Shown: positions 36,861 to 46,579, counted from the first letter of the stretch. The stretch is 52,807 nt of DNA from Bacteroidota bacterium (GCA_029550865.1 JAKPGM010000015.1:1-52807), one strand, 5' to 3'. Translations and numbers: made by a program. The notes: a model not told the origin generated them from the sequence alone.

Positions 36861-36965
36861 ATGAAAATTGTAGTTTCATTCATGCCAGAGAATTTGCCAA
36901 CGCCTCCACCTCGGCCAAAGGCCAAGGCAACTGCCAAAACTTCCAAAACCAAAAAGACCAAGTAA
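36861..36965 (+). CDS. 34-residue basic Pro/Lys-rich microprotein
   Basis: An ATG frame that reads MKIVVSFMPENLPTPPPRP and then a tail of Lys, Ala and Thr (KAKATAKTSKTKKTK). It begins 21 bp from the divergent CHAT gene start and is followed by a clear terminator 32 bases after its stop, so an independent transcript is plausible. The composition (ten Lys and one Arg in 34 residues, almost all in the second half) is unlike random translation of AT-rich spacer. No signal peptide or known family. It may be a real small protein that binds nucleic acid or ribosomes, but this is speculation. Confidence 0.5.
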   Translation: MKIVVSFMPENLPTPPPRPKAKATAKTSKTKKTK

Positions 36966-36997
36966 GGTGGTTTTGAACGTTTACTACAAAGTAAAAA

Positions 36998-37037
36998 CAA
37001 AAAAGCAGCTTTCGCAAGGGTAAAGCTGCTTTTTTTA
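36998..37037. terminator. Bidirectional terminator between microprotein and proS
   Basis: Stem AAAGCAGCTTT / AAAGCTGCTTT with a 9-base loop, A-run before and T-run after, so it functions in both directions: for the plus-strand microprotein and for proS on the minus strand. Confidence 0.87.
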
Positions 37038-37056
37038 TGGTTTAAAATCTTAAAGC

Positions 37057-38532
37057 TTAATATGCGCGGGCAAATAATACTCGACCTTGAGAGGGTTTAC
37101 CGGAGTATATGCATTTACCCACTTCTTTTTTCTGGTCGAATGGGATGCACCGTATGGTTGCTTTCGTTTCTTCTTTTATTCTTTCTTCGGTTTCGGGTGT
37201 GCCATCCCAGTGGGCGGATATAAATCCTCCTTTTGTCTCAAGTACTTGCTTAAATTCTTCAAACGTGTTTACTTCAGTAGTGTTTTCTTCTCTAAATTTT
37301 ATGGCTCTTTTGTAGAGATTATTTTGAATATCGTTGAGCAAAAATTGCACTACCTCCAGCACTTTTTCATCCGAATAGGTTTTCTTTTCCAGCGTGTCGC
37401 GTCGAGCAATTTCAACCGTGTTTTCTGCTACATCTTTAGGACCAATGGCGATGCGAATGGGTACACCCTTGAGCTCATATTCGGCAAATTTCCAACCGGG
37501 CTTCTGGGTATCGCGGTCATCAAACTTAACGGTAATATTATGCTGTTGTAGTAATTGTTGTATTTTACGTGCTTTTTCGGCAACCTGTTGCTGCTCTTGT
37601 TCGTTTTTATAAATAGGAACAATGATTACTTGTAAAGGTGCAAGACGAGGGGGTAGTACCAGACCATTATCATCGGAGTGTGCCATGATGAGGGCACCAA
37701 TCAGTCGGGTAGATACTCCCCAAGAGGTAGCCCACACGTATTCTTGAACTCCCTGCCGATTCTGGAATTTTACGTCAAAAGCTTTAGCAAAGTTTTGCCC
37801 CAGAAAGTGTGAAGTACCACATTGTAACGCCTTTCCATCTTGCATTAAGGCTTCAATACATAGGGTTTCAACTGCACCGGCAAAACGTTCGTTGGCCGAT
37901 TTGTAACCTTTTATTACGGGAATGGCCATATAGTTTTCTGCAAAATCAGCATATACGTCTATCATGCGACGGGTTTCCTCCATGGCTTCTTCGGCGGTTG
38001 CATGAGCGGTATGGCCTTCCTGCCATAAAAATTCAGCTGTTCGCAGGAATAAACGAGTACGCATTTCCCAACGCACTACATTAGCCCACTGATTGATAAG
38101 TATGGGCAAATCGCGATAGCTATGTATCCAATCGCGATAGGTGTTCCAGATAATCGTTTCAGAGGTAGGACGTACTACCAGTTCTTCTTCAAGACGAGCC
38201 TCAGGGTCAACAATGACCCCTTTGCCATGGGGATCGTTTTTTAAACGGTAGTGGGTGACTACCGCACATTCCTTGGCAAATCCTTCTACATGACTGGCTT
38301 CTTTTGAAAAAAAAGATTTGGGAATAAAAAGTGGAAAATAGGCATTGCTGTGACCCGTATCCTTAAACATCTTGTCGAGAACAGCCTGCATTTTTTCCCA
38401 GATGGCATATCCGTATGGCTTAATAACCATACAGCCTCGAACATCAGAATTATCGGCCAAATCAGCTTTAATCACCAGATCGTTATACCATTGCGAATAA
38501 TCGATAGTTTTACTAGTTAACGCTTTTGCCAT
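37057..38532 (-). CDS. proS: Prolyl-tRNA synthetase
   Basis: A 491-residue class II synthetase of the short, archaeal/eukaryotic-like ProS type (no editing insertion between motifs 2 and 3). It charges tRNA-Pro. Motif 1 region [17 protein letters not shown], motif 2 [17 protein letters not shown] ... [21 protein letters not shown], the conserved [17 protein letters not shown], and the anticodon-binding domain from about 280 (QVIIVPIY) are visible; it ends in the usual Tyr (RVLFARAY). It is a single gene ending at a strong terminator. murB is divergent from it. Confidence 0.97.
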   Translation of the reverse strand: MAKALTSKTIDYSQWYNDLVIKADLADNSDVRGCMVIKPYGYAIWEKMQAVLDKMFKDTGHSNAYFPLFIPKSFFSKEASHVEGFAKECAVVTHYRLKNDPHGKGVIVDPEARLEEELVVRPTSETIIWNTYRDWIHSYRDLPILINQWANVVRWEMRTRLFLRTAEFLWQEGHTAHATAEEAMEETRRMIDVYADFAENYMAIPVIKGYKSANERFAGAVETLCIEALMQDGKALQCGTSHFLGQNFAKAFDVKFQNRQGVQEYVWATSWGVSTRLIGALIMAHSDDNGLVLPPRLAPLQVIIVPIYKNEQEQQQVAEKARKIQQLLQQHNITVKFDDRDTQKPGWKFAEYELKGVPIRIAIGPKDVAENTVEIARRDTLEKKTYSDEKVLEVVQFLLNDIQNNLYKRAIKFREENTTEVNTFEEFKQVLETKGGFISAHWDGTPETEERIKEETKATIRCIPFDQKKEVGKCIYSGKPSQGRVLFARAY

Positions 38533-38632
38533 AGATGAAAATTATAAATGAAGCTGCAAATTAAACAAAAAGTAATCAATCAAACAATTTCATTTTTTGG
38601 GTAATGTTATCTCTACAATGCACGCTTTGTAT

Positions 38633-38640
38633 TACTTTTG
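38633..38640 (+). promoter_or_regulatory. murB -7 element
   Basis: TACTTTTG, fitting TAnnTTTG, ends 19 bases before the murB start codon. The -33 box is not clear. Confidence 0.5.
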
Positions 38641-38659
38641 ACCCATTAAATGTAACAAT

Positions 38660-39679
38660 ATGCTTAAAATCGAAGAACTGGTTTCGTTAAAACCTTATAA
38701 TACCTTTGGTATCGATGTAAAGGCTGATTATTTCATAACACTTCGGGACGAGGAGGATGTGAGAAGATTGTTGAGAGAAAGCTATTTACGCTCAAATCGT
38801 TTTTTCATTCTGGGTGGTGGTAGCAATATTTTATTTGTTGGAGATTACCGAGGCATAGTGATTCATCCCGATATGCGTGGTATTGAGGTTATTGCGGAGG
38901 ATGAAAATCATATTGAGGTGAAGGTAGCTGCAGGAGAGGATTGGGATAGTTTTGTAGCATATGCAGTACAACAAGGGTGGGGTGGGATCGAGAATCTTTC
39001 GGGTATTCCGGGGCAGGTAGGTTCAGCTCCCATTCAAAATATTGGTGCTTATGGGGTTGAGGTAAAAGATACATTGCTAGCTGTGGAGGGTTACATGCTC
39101 GATAATCAGGAATTTTTCCGATTAAATAATTTTGATTGTGAATTTGGATATCGTACCAGTATTTTTAAGACAAAATTGTCGGGTCGTTTTCTTATCACAG
39201 CAGTTGTGTTTCGTTTTACACGTCGCAATCACACGTATAATTTATCTTATCAGGGACTCTCTCGCGCCGTTCAAAATGAAGGAGATGTTAATTTGCAGAA
39301 CATTCGTAAAGCGGTATTATTAACGCGCGAAACAAAATTACCCGATCCACGGAAAATTGGTAATGCTGGAAGTTTCTTTAAAAATCCGGTAGTGGGACAA
39401 GGGAAGGCATATTTACTGAAAGCAGAATATCCAGAAATGCCTTTGTTTGAATCTGAAAAAGGAAAATATAAATTATCGGCAGCATGGCTAATAGAGCAAT
39501 GCGGTTGGAAGGGTTACCGGAAAAATGATGTCGGTGTATATGAAAAGCAGGCGCTTGTGCTTGTTAATTATGGTTCGGCCAGCGGTGAGGAGGTATTGGA
39601 ACTGGCGTCAAACATACAGCAAAGCGTTCATCAGAAATTTGATATTGAATTGGAAATGGAAGTTAACATTGTAGCATAG
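38660..39679 (+). CDS. murB: UDP-N-acetylenolpyruvoylglucosamine reductase
   Basis: A 339-residue FAD enzyme of the type I (E. coli-like) MurB class, which makes UDP-MurNAc for peptidoglycan. The N-terminal SLKPYNTFGIDVKADYF, FAD-binding FILGGGSNILF near 50-60, GGIENLSGIPGQVGSAPIQNIGAYG around 110-134 (two adjoining motifs), and the catalytic-region GNAGSFFKNPVV near 234 are present. It is alone on its strand with a promoter and a bidirectional terminator. Confidence 0.97.
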   Translation: MLKIEELVSLKPYNTFGIDVKADYFITLRDEEDVRRLLRESYLRSNRFFILGGGSNILFVGDYRGIVIHPDMRGIEVIAEDENHIEVKVAAGEDWDSFVAYAVQQGWGGIENLSGIPGQVGSAPIQNIGAYGVEVKDTLLAVEGYMLDNQEFFRLNNFDCEFGYRTSIFKTKLSGRFLITAVVFRFTRRNHTYNLSYQGLSRAVQNEGDVNLQNIRKAVLLTRETKLPDPRKIGNAGSFFKNPVVGQGKAYLLKAEYPEMPLFESEKGKYKLSAAWLIEQCGWKGYRKNDVGVYEKQALVLVNYGSASGEEVLELASNIQQSVHQKFDIELEMEVNIVA

Positions 39680-39688
39680 ACGATAATA

Positions 39689-39716
39689 AAAAAGCCCGGG
39701 AAACCGGGCTTTTTTA
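39689..39716. terminator. Bidirectional terminator between murB and TPR lipoprotein
   Basis: Stem AAAGCCCGG / CCGGGCTTT with a GAAA loop, flanked by A and T runs. It serves murB (plus) and the TPR lipoprotein (minus). Confidence 0.92.
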
Positions 39717-39732
39717 TTGATGAAACAGCGGT

Positions 39733-41454
39733 TTATTGGATTATTGACTTGAAGGTTTCATCTTCGAAGTACTTGAGGAATTCAACATCCTTAGCTGCGT
39801 ATGCTTTTAGCTTGATATCCTTAGCAACGGCTGTTCTGAGGTTATTGAATACCATATCGGAGTTATCGGTACGTGCACCCAAAATAGCTTTCAAGTAGTA
39901 TGCCTGTGCACTTTCATCTTTGCTGCAGCCAATGGTGTTGATAGCAGCTTCATAATTTTTGTTCAGTAATTTAGCTAGTGCAGCGTTATAGTCGCAAGCA
40001 TTGCCAAAGTATGAGATAGCAATGTCGTATTTCCCTTTAATGATGTTGAGGATACCGAGGTTGTAGTTGGGAGCTTCGCCAGCAGCAACTGCAGCAGTTA
40101 AAAGTTCTTCTGCTTTGGCTAGATCGCCTTTAGCTAAAGCAACAGCACCCAGGTTGGTTTTTACTGCATCATTATTTTCAATAGCTTGAGCTTCCTGCAA
40201 AGCAGCTTCGGCTTCGTCGTAGCGTCCAAGCTGAATCAGTACATATCCCAGATTGTTCTTGGGACGTACATCGTTGGGGAATTTAGCTGCGGCTTTTTTG
40301 TAGAGCTCGGCCTTCTGGTTAAAGTCCTTAATAAGGTTGGCAGCATATAAAATTTCTTCAAGGGTGAAAATATCGGGATTGCTCTGAGCCAATGCCAGGA
40401 ACTCATCATCACTGTATCCGATGGCTTCAGCTTTTACAACAAACTTCGAACGACGAAGTTGGGGTAAAATTTTAACCTTGATTTCTTCGAATGCCTCAGC
40501 TATGTTACGGATTTCTTTTTCGCGAACTTCCGGATCGGAATACATGGACAATACGCGAAGTACCAGATCTTTGTCTTTAATATCCGATTTTTCCATCAAT
40601 TCCTTAAAGCCTTCCCAGTCTTCAGGGGTTTTGAGAACGGATAGTAACGAATCATTGTTCAGGACTTTTAGCTTTGATTTTTTCCCTTGATCTTTCAGGA
40701 ATTTTATAGCGGTTGCTTCACGATTTTCAGCAAGCGATGTATTAAGTTTTACGGGTCCATCAGGCGAAGCAGCTGAAGCAATTTCAATGCCTTTCACTTT
40801 GAAGCGAGGATTTTTCGACAGACTGTCGATATAGCTCGTTAAAGCTTTTACCTCAGGTTTTTTAAGTTCGCTTGGACGTAAATTAGATTTGTTGATTTCG
40901 TACAAAATAGCAGCTGACTGAGAAACAGGAACGGTTCGCTGATAGCGATCGGGTAAGAATACGGTCTTGGGCTCGATGCGTACCAGCTTAGGGGTGACAA
41001 TGATTCCGTCGGCAACCTTGTAAGAACCTAGCTCTTCTGTGTTGTTCTTAACAGTGGCAGTAACTTTAACTTCAACCGTCGAACGCATCATTTCGTCTTT
41101 GTAGGCAAACTTGTCGCTGTATGAGAAACTACCGCCTGCTTCGTAAGGTATTACCTGGTCGTTGGCCTGTACCTTTTCACCTTGAAGTTTTTTCGACTGT
41201 AACTCAATTTGTCCGCCTTCATATTTAACAATAGGCGTTACAGTTACCACAGCGTTTTTGTTAAAATACTTCGGTGGGAAAGTCCCACTAATGGTAAGGT
41301 TAACCTCGCCGTTATTCATTTCGAGGACGTTGGGCGTTACCTCATATTTAGCATTGCTTGCTAAATCTTTCATTTTTTTAAGTCCACTACAACTGCCCAG
41401 TACAATTGTTAGCGGAATCAAAATAAGTACCTTGCTGAGATTGACTTTTTTCAT
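39733..41454 (-). CDS. OmpA-like/TPR lipoprotein
   Basis: A 573-residue lipoprotein (lipobox TIVLGSC, Cys22) of a family widely conserved in Bacteroidales. The region after the anchor (about 35-170) is beta-rich (YEVTPNVLEMNNGEVNLTI, PPKYFNKNAVVTVTP). Around 200-280 a segment resembles an OmpA-like fold (INKSNLRPSELKKPEV ... IEIASAASPDGPVKLNTSLA ENREATAI), and residues about 370-560 carry TPR repeats (FPNDVRPKNNLGYVLIQLGR). It is likely to be anchored in the outer membrane and to face peptidoglycan. The function is not known. It is a single gene with promoter at 41500 and terminator at 39689. Confidence 0.85.
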   Translation of the reverse strand: MKKVNLSKVLILIPLTIVLGSCSGLKKMKDLASNAKYEVTPNVLEMNNGEVNLTISGTFPPKYFNKNAVVTVTPIVKYEGGQIELQSKKLQGEKVQANDQVIPYEAGGSFSYSDKFAYKDEMMRSTVEVKVTATVKNNTEELGSYKVADGIIVTPKLVRIEPKTVFLPDRYQRTVPVSQSAAILYEINKSNLRPSELKKPEVKALTSYIDSLSKNPRFKVKGIEIASAASPDGPVKLNTSLAENREATAIKFLKDQGKKSKLKVLNNDSLLSVLKTPEDWEGFKELMEKSDIKDKDLVLRVLSMYSDPEVREKEIRNIAEAFEEIKVKILPQLRRSKFVVKAEAIGYSDDEFLALAQSNPDIFTLEEILYAANLIKDFNQKAELYKKAAAKFPNDVRPKNNLGYVLIQLGRYDEAEAALQEAQAIENNDAVKTNLGAVALAKGDLAKAEELLTAAVAAGEAPNYNLGILNIIKGKYDIAISYFGNACDYNAALAKLLNKNYEAAINTIGCSKDESAQAYYLKAILGARTDNSDMVFNNLRTAVAKDIKLKAYAAKDVEFLKYFEDETFKSIIQ

Positions 41455-41499
41455 AGTTTACAGGTATTTATGAATTAACAATTATCGGATAATTTGGTA

Positions 41500-41507
41500 C
41501 AAACATA
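41500..41507 (-). promoter_or_regulatory. -7 element of the TPR lipoprotein gene
   Basis: The minus strand reads TATGTTTG, a TAnnTTTG match, 45 bases before the start codon at 41454. No clear -33 box. Confidence 0.45.
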
Positions 41508-41596
41508 CAAATAGTTTTCCTAAAAAAAGAAGCATTTATCTAACAAAATTTATTTAATATTGCAAATATAATAATATAATATTGAAAATCAAATAC

Positions 41597-41974
41597 TTAA
41601 AATTGTGTTTCGGTATACTCAATAAATTCAAAAGGTATCCTGAATAAATTCGCAAAATGTTCACCTGTTTCTTTACTATCATAGTCGCCTTCTTCGTAAT
41701 ACCATTTCACTTTAATTTCTTTTACTTGTTTATTTTCTACAAAAAGTTTGATGAGGTTGAAAATTTGTTTTGAAGAAGCGGTATTAAAATATTCAAGTTT
41801 AAAATTAAGCAATATACTGTCTTTGTCGTATTTTTCTGCCCAGGCAAAAACTTTTTCGTAAACTTTGAATGGATTTTCAGGTAGGCTTCTTCCTGTAAGT
41901 AAGATTTCTTTTTTGTCTGCATCACAACAAATGTATGGGGTGTCGTTAGTGCCTTGTATTTCGAGCTTCTCCAT
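41597..41974 (-). CDS. SiaC-family (DUF1987) regulatory phosphoprotein
   Basis: A 125-residue single-domain protein of the SiaC/DUF1987 family. In Pseudomonas aeruginosa SiaC is phosphorylated by the kinase SiaB, dephosphorylated by SiaA and activates a diguanylate cyclase. The typical pattern is seen here: an N-terminal IQGTNDTPYICCDADKKEIL strand pair, GRSLPENPFKVYEKVFAW, and the phospho-site loop LEYFNTASSKQIFNLI with Thr65, Ser67 and Ser68 as candidates. No SiaA or SiaB homologue lies nearby. Ligand and target are unknown. Confidence 0.85.
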   Translation of the reverse strand: MEKLEIQGTNDTPYICCDADKKEILLTGRSLPENPFKVYEKVFAWAEKYDKDSILLNFKLEYFNTASSKQIFNLIKLFVENKQVKEIKVKWYYEEGDYDSKETGEHFANLFRIPFEFIEYTETQF

Positions 41975-42154
41975 TATCTGATTTTTTTGTTTTTAACAAA
42001 ATTAATAAAAACATTTATTCTTGTAACAAATGTTTTGTATTTTTTATAAACAGGTCATATGTATTATTTATTTATAGCTTGTTTCTACTATTCTTTTGTT
42101 ATTTAAAATCATTATATATTAAGGTTGGGACAACAGTCATAGTGATTTTTTGCC

Positions 42155-42162
42155 TACCTTTG
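42155..42162 (+). promoter_or_regulatory. nifJ -7 element
   Basis: TACCTTTG, a perfect TAnnTTTG match, 58 bases before the nifJ start codon. The -33 box is not clear. Confidence 0.55.
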
Positions 42163-42220
42163 TCGTTTCAAATTTTGATACTGTAATACACTAAATTTCA
42201 AACAATTAAAAATAACAACA

Positions 42221-45200
42221 ATGGCAGATAAGAAGTTTGTTACATGTGATGGTAATTATGCAGCGGCACATGTAGCATACATGTTTAGTGAGGTTGCTGC
42301 AATTTATCCAATTACGCCGTCTTCAACCATGGCCGAGCATGTTGACGAGTGGGCGGCTCAGGGGCGTAAAAATATATTCAATCAGCCAGTGAAGGTAATT
42401 GAGATGCAGAGTGAGGCTGGTGCAGCTGGCGCAGTACACGGTTCATTGCAGGCTGGTGCTTTAACCACAACGTTTACTGCATCGCAGGGGCTTTTGCTTA
42501 TGATTCCCAATATGTATAAAATATCTGGCGAATTATTGCCTGGTGTGTTTCATGTTTCGGCACGTGCCCTGGCAGCTCATGCGCTTTCGATTTTTGGTGA
42601 CCATAGCGATGTGATGAGTACACGTCAAACCGGCTTTGCCATGCTGGCTACCGGTAGCGTTCAGGAAGTAATGGATATTGCTCCAGTAGCGCACCTGGCT
42701 GCAATTAAGTCAAGAGTACCTTTTCTTCACTTTTTCGATGGTTTTAGAACTTCGCACGAAATTCAAAAGGTAGAAGCCGCTGATCAGGATAAGTTGGCTA
42801 AATTGATTGATTATAAGGCGCTTGACGAGTTTCGTAAACGTGCACTAAATCCCGAACATCCGGTAACTCGTGGCACTGCTCAGAATCCTGATATTTATTT
42901 TCAGGCACGTGAAGCAGCTAATCGTTTCTACAGTGCTGTTCCCGATATCGTTGAATCGTATTTGCAAGAAATTACAAAAATTACAGGTCGCGAGTATCAT
43001 CTTTTCGATTACTATGGTGCAGCTGATGCTGAACATATAATCGTAGCAATGGGTTCGGTAACCGAAACCATTAAAGAAGTAATCGATTATTTGATGTCGA
43101 AGGGAGAGAAAGTTGGGCTCATTGCGGTACACCTGTATCGTCCCTTCTCGGCTAAGCATTTCATGCAGGCATGCCCAGCCACTGTAAAACGTATCGCAGT
43201 GCTCGATCGTACCAAAGAGCCTGGCGCCAATGGCGATCCTCTTTATCTCGATGTGAAGGATGTATTTTATGGTAAACCAAATGCTCCAATCATTGTTGGA
43301 GGAAGATATGGTTTGGGCTCGAAAGATACAACACCAGGACAAATATTGGCTGTTTTCAAAAATCTGAAAATGACTGAGCCCAAAAATCAGTTTACCATCG
43401 GTATAGTGGATGATGTTACCTTTAAGTCGTTGCCTACTGAGCCCGAAGTAAATGTGGTAAAACCAGGAACCTATGAGGCTAAATTTTATGGTATTGGTTC
43501 CGATGGTACTGTGGGGGCTAATAAGAATTCTATTAAAATAATAGGGGAAACCACTGATAAATACTGTCAGGCTTATTTCGCATATGATTCTAAAAAATCG
43601 GGGGGTATAACCACCTCGCATCTACGTTTTGGAGATAGTCCTATTCGCGCCCCCTACCTGGTTATCAGTCCCGATTTTGTAGCTTGTCACGTTCCTGCTT
43701 ATCTCGATAAGTATGATATGCTGGCTGGATTGAAAAAAGGCGGTACTTTCCTGCTCAACTCGATTTGGGATGTAGAAGAAACGAAAAAACGTTTGCCCGA
43801 TTACATGAAAAAATATCTGGCCGAAAATGAAATCAACTTCTACATTATTAATGCTACCAAAATTGCTGAGGAAATCGGGCTGGGTAATCGTACGAATACC
43901 ATCATGCAGAGCGCTTTCTTCAAAATTTCACAGGTAATACCTTACGAAAAGGCTGTTGAGCAGATGAAGAAGGCTATCCTTAAAGATTTTGGTCGTAAGG
44001 GAGATGACATTGTGAATATGAACTATGCCGCTGTAGATAAGGGTGGTGAAGCAGTAGTTAAGGTAGATATTCCTGCTGAATGGAAAAATATTCAGGCAGA
44101 AAATACGGTGGGACGAGTTACTGGTGACATGCCCGATTTCATCAAGAATGTAGTTGTACCTATCAACTCTCTTAAAGGCGATGATCTTCCTGTGAGCGCC
44201 TTTTTGGGACGGGAAGATGGTACTTTTGAAGCAGGTACGGCTGCATATGAAAAACGCGGTATTGCGGTGAATGTTCCTGAATGGATAGCAGAAAATTGTA
44301 TTCAATGTAACCAATGTTCATATGTCTGTCCACATGCTGCTATTCGTCCCTTCCTGTTGAACGATAAGGAAGCAGCTGGAGTTTCTGCAGGGACAACCTT
44401 ACTTTCGGCTAATGGTAAGGCGCTGGAAGGATTGAAGTTTCGCATTCAGGTGAGTGTTCTTGATTGTACAGGATGTGGTAACTGTGCCGATGTATGTCCA
44501 GCTAAAACCAAAGCACTGGTGATGAAACCGCTCGAAAGCCAGATGACCGAGGTAGAACGCTGGGATTACATGGTAAAATCGGTAACATACAAGGATAAAC
44601 TTCTGCCCAAGGATGCCGCAGTTAAAAACACACAGTTTGCACAACCCTTGTTTGAGTTTTCTGGAGCTTGTGCCGGTTGTGGTGAAACACCATACATTAA
44701 GCTAATTACCCAACTCTATGGCGACAAGATGATGGTGGCCAATGCTACGGGTTGTTCGTCGATTTATGGTGGTTCTGCTCCTTCAACTCCTTATACCAAA
44801 AATGCAGAAGGTAAGGGCGTTGCATGGGGTAACTCCCTCTTCGAGGACAACGCCGAATATGGTTTGGGTATGGCCGAAGGGGTACGCCAGATTCGTGATC
44901 GTATTGCACAAATGATGCGTGAAAATCTGGAACAAGTATCGGCTAAAACCCGTGAAGCCTTCAATGAATGGTTGGCCAATAAGGATACTTACGATGGCTC
45001 TCAGGTAGCTTCTGATAAGGTAAGAGAGGCTTTGAAGACCGAAAATCATCCTGTCGCTCAGGAAATTATAGCGCTTGATCAATATCTGGTTAAAAAATCC
45101 ATCTGGATTATTGGTGGGGATGGTTGGGCATACGATATTGGTTATGGAGGACTTGACCATGTGATTGCCTCTGGCGAGGATGTTAATTTACTGGTACTCG

Positions 45201-45763
45201 ATACAGAGGTATACTCCAATACGGGTGGACAGGCTTCGAAATCTACACCCATTGGTGCAATAGCCAAGTTTGCGGCCAGTGGAAAACGTGTACGCAAAAA
45301 AGATCTTGGCATGATGGCTATGAGCTATGGCTATGTATATGTTGCTCAAGTAGCCATGGGAGCAAATCAGGCGCAATACCTCAAAGCCATAAGGGAAGCA
45401 GCCTCTTACCCTGGTCCTTCGCTTATCATTGCTTATGCACCCTGTATTAATCATGGATTACGTAATGGAATGGGTAAGTCGCAGGCTCAGGAAAAATGGG
45501 CAGTTGAATGCGGTTACTGGCAGTTGTACCGCTACGATCCACGTCTTGAAGCACAGGGACAAAATCCCTTCCAGCTCGATTCGAAAGAGCCACGTTGGGA
45601 AGAATTCCAGAAATTCCTGATGAGCGAAGTGCGCTTTGCTTCGTTGAAAAAAGCATATCCGGCTCAAGCTGATGAAATCTTCAAGGCTGCTGAGGAAAAT
45701 GCACGCTGGAGATATAAACGCTACGTACAAATGGCCTCGATGCAACCGATACTTCATCAATAA
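42221..45763 (+). CDS. nifJ: Pyruvate:ferredoxin (flavodoxin) oxidoreductase
   Basis: A 1180-residue single-chain PFOR, the full fused form, that converts pyruvate and CoA to acetyl-CoA and CO2 with reduced ferredoxin. Domains in order: N-terminal pyrimidine-binding domain (GNYAAAHVAYMFSEVAAIYPITPSS), domain II, the gamma-type domain (about 420-620), the two-[4Fe-4S] domain with CIQCNQCSYVCP near 693 and CTGCGNCADVCP near 748, a third cluster site starting with CAGCGE near 817, and the TPP-binding domain GDGWAYDIGYGG near 966 to YSNTGGQ. It is a single gene with promoter and terminator. It marks an anaerobic or microaerobic pyruvate metabolism. Confidence 0.98.
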   Translation: MADKKFVTCDGNYAAAHVAYMFSEVAAIYPITPSSTMAEHVDEWAAQGRKNIFNQPVKVIEMQSEAGAAGAVHGSLQAGALTTTFTASQGLLLMIPNMYKISGELLPGVFHVSARALAAHALSIFGDHSDVMSTRQTGFAMLATGSVQEVMDIAPVAHLAAIKSRVPFLHFFDGFRTSHEIQKVEAADQDKLAKLIDYKALDEFRKRALNPEHPVTRGTAQNPDIYFQAREAANRFYSAVPDIVESYLQEITKITGREYHLFDYYGAADAEHIIVAMGSVTETIKEVIDYLMSKGEKVGLIAVHLYRPFSAKHFMQACPATVKRIAVLDRTKEPGANGDPLYLDVKDVFYGKPNAPIIVGGRYGLGSKDTTPGQILAVFKNLKMTEPKNQFTIGIVDDVTFKSLPTEPEVNVVKPGTYEAKFYGIGSDGTVGANKNSIKIIGETTDKYCQAYFAYDSKKSGGITTSHLRFGDSPIRAPYLVISPDFVACHVPAYLDKYDMLAGLKKGGTFLLNSIWDVEETKKRLPDYMKKYLAENEINFYIINATKIAEEIGLGNRTNTIMQSAFFKISQVIPYEKAVEQMKKAILKDFGRKGDDIVNMNYAAVDKGGEAVVKVDIPAEWKNIQAENTVGRVTGDMPDFIKNVVVPINSLKGDDLPVSAFLGREDGTFEAGTAAYEKRGIAVNVPEWIAENCIQCNQCSYVCPHAAIRPFLLNDKEAAGVSAGTTLLSANGKALEGLKFRIQVSVLDCTGCGNCADVCPAKTKALVMKPLESQMTEVERWDYMVKSVTYKDKLLPKDAAVKNTQFAQPLFEFSGACAGCGETPYIKLITQLYGDKMMVANATGCSSIYGGSAPSTPYTKNAEGKGVAWGNSLFEDNAEYGLGMAEGVRQIRDRIAQMMRENLEQVSAKTREAFNEWLANKDTYDGSQVASDKVREALKTENHPVAQEIIALDQYLVKKSIWIIGGDGWAYDIGYGGLDHVIASGEDVNLLVLDTEVYSNTGGQASKSTPIGAIAKFAASGKRVRKKDLGMMAMSYGYVYVAQVAMGANQAQYLKAIREAASYPGPSLIIAYAPCINHGLRNGMGKSQAQEKWAVECGYWQLYRYDPRLEAQGQNPFQLDSKEPRWEEFQKFLMSEVRFASLKKAYPAQADEIFKAAEENARWRYKRYVQMASMQPILHQ

Positions 45764-45790
45764 TTTTGGAGAGGGTCTCAATTAACTGAT

Positions 45791-45829
45791 AAAACGCTTT
45801 GCATTTTTAAAATGCAAAGCGTTTTTTTT
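45791..45829 (+). terminator. nifJ terminator
   Basis: A long perfect stem AAACGCTTTGCATTTT / AAAATGCAAAGCGTTT is followed by a T-run, 28 bases after the nifJ stop. Confidence 0.92.
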
Positions 45830-45863
45830 AATAGGAACTCGCTTTTAGATGGGTCACAATTTC

Positions 45864-45896
45864 TTTGCTATCAAAATTCCAATTTTATTACTTTTG
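45864..45896 (+). promoter_or_regulatory. Promoter of the beta-barrel/nadE unit
   Basis: TTTG at 45864-45867 and TACTTTTG at 45889-45896, 21 bases apart, form a good Bacteroidota promoter 14 bases before the start codon at 45911. This supports the start chosen for that gene. Confidence 0.65.
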
Positions 45897-45910
45897 TAAA
45901 AACATTGTTT

Positions 45911-46579
45911 ATGCGAAAACTTATTGTCTTTCTCAGCCTGTACCTTGTGGCAATATTATCAGCTTATTCCGAAGAAAATAAAATTCGATTTTCGGTTTTT
46001 GCCTCTCCCGCTATCAACTGGTTTAAAAGTGATGTTAGATCGGCGAAGAATGAATCGGCAGTACTGGGTTATAATATTGGCTTTGGAATGGATAAATACT
46101 TTGCCGAACATTATGCGATTACCAGCGGTGCTTCCATTACGGCATTAGGCGGAAAGCTGAAGTATAATTATGTAGCTACCTATAACACTTCTGATACTGC
46201 CATTCAGGTACCTGCCAATGTTTCGATAAAACACAAACTACAGTACATTTCCGTACCGTTAGGGTTAAAATTTATAAGTCGGGAAATAGGTTACACTACC
46301 ATTTATGCCAATCTGGGTTTTGCTTCGTACATAAACATTAATGCGGTAGCCTCTACCGAAGATACTCAGGCAACTCTCGATCACGATAATATTGCAAAGG
46401 ATATTCGGTTCTTTAATTTGGCCTATTATTTTGGCGGAGGGATGCAATATTCTCTAGGAGGCAATACGGCTATCATTTTTGGTGTTAACTTTTCTAATGG
46501 GTTACTGGATGTAACCAAAGAAAGGAAGGACAAAATTGTCACTATGAGCTTTACTTTTCATATCGGTATGCAGTTTTAA
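45911..46579 (+). CDS. Outer-membrane beta-barrel protein
   Basis: A 222-residue exported protein with a signal peptide (MRKLIVFLSLYLVAILSAYS) and repeated amphipathic strands ending in aromatic residues, e.g. NIGFGMDKYFAEHYAITSGA, KLQYISVPLGLKFISR, FNLAYYFGGGMQYSL, and a terminal Phe (FHIGMQF). This is the porin-like outer-membrane beta-barrel family (PF13568 type) common in Bacteroidota; some members, such as PorT, serve T9SS, but there is no specific sign here. The start at 45911 is preferred over an upstream ATG at 45812, which would sit inside the nifJ terminator. It is 12 bp upstream of nadE. Confidence 0.85.
   Translation: MRKLIVFLSLYLVAILSAYSEENKIRFSVFASPAINWFKSDVRSAKNESAVLGYNIGFGMDKYFAEHYAITSGASITALGGKLKYNYVATYNTSDTAIQVPANVSIKHKLQYISVPLGLKFISREIGYTTIYANLGFASYININAVASTEDTQATLDHDNIAKDIRFFNLAYYFGGGMQYSLGGNTAIIFGVNFSNGLLDVTKERKDKIVTMSFTFHIGMQF

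Noticed and set aside
36861..36965. Microprotein as a proline-codon leader controlling proS
   Set aside because: It has a PPP stretch but is on the opposite strand and at the 3' side of proS, so it cannot be an attenuator for it.
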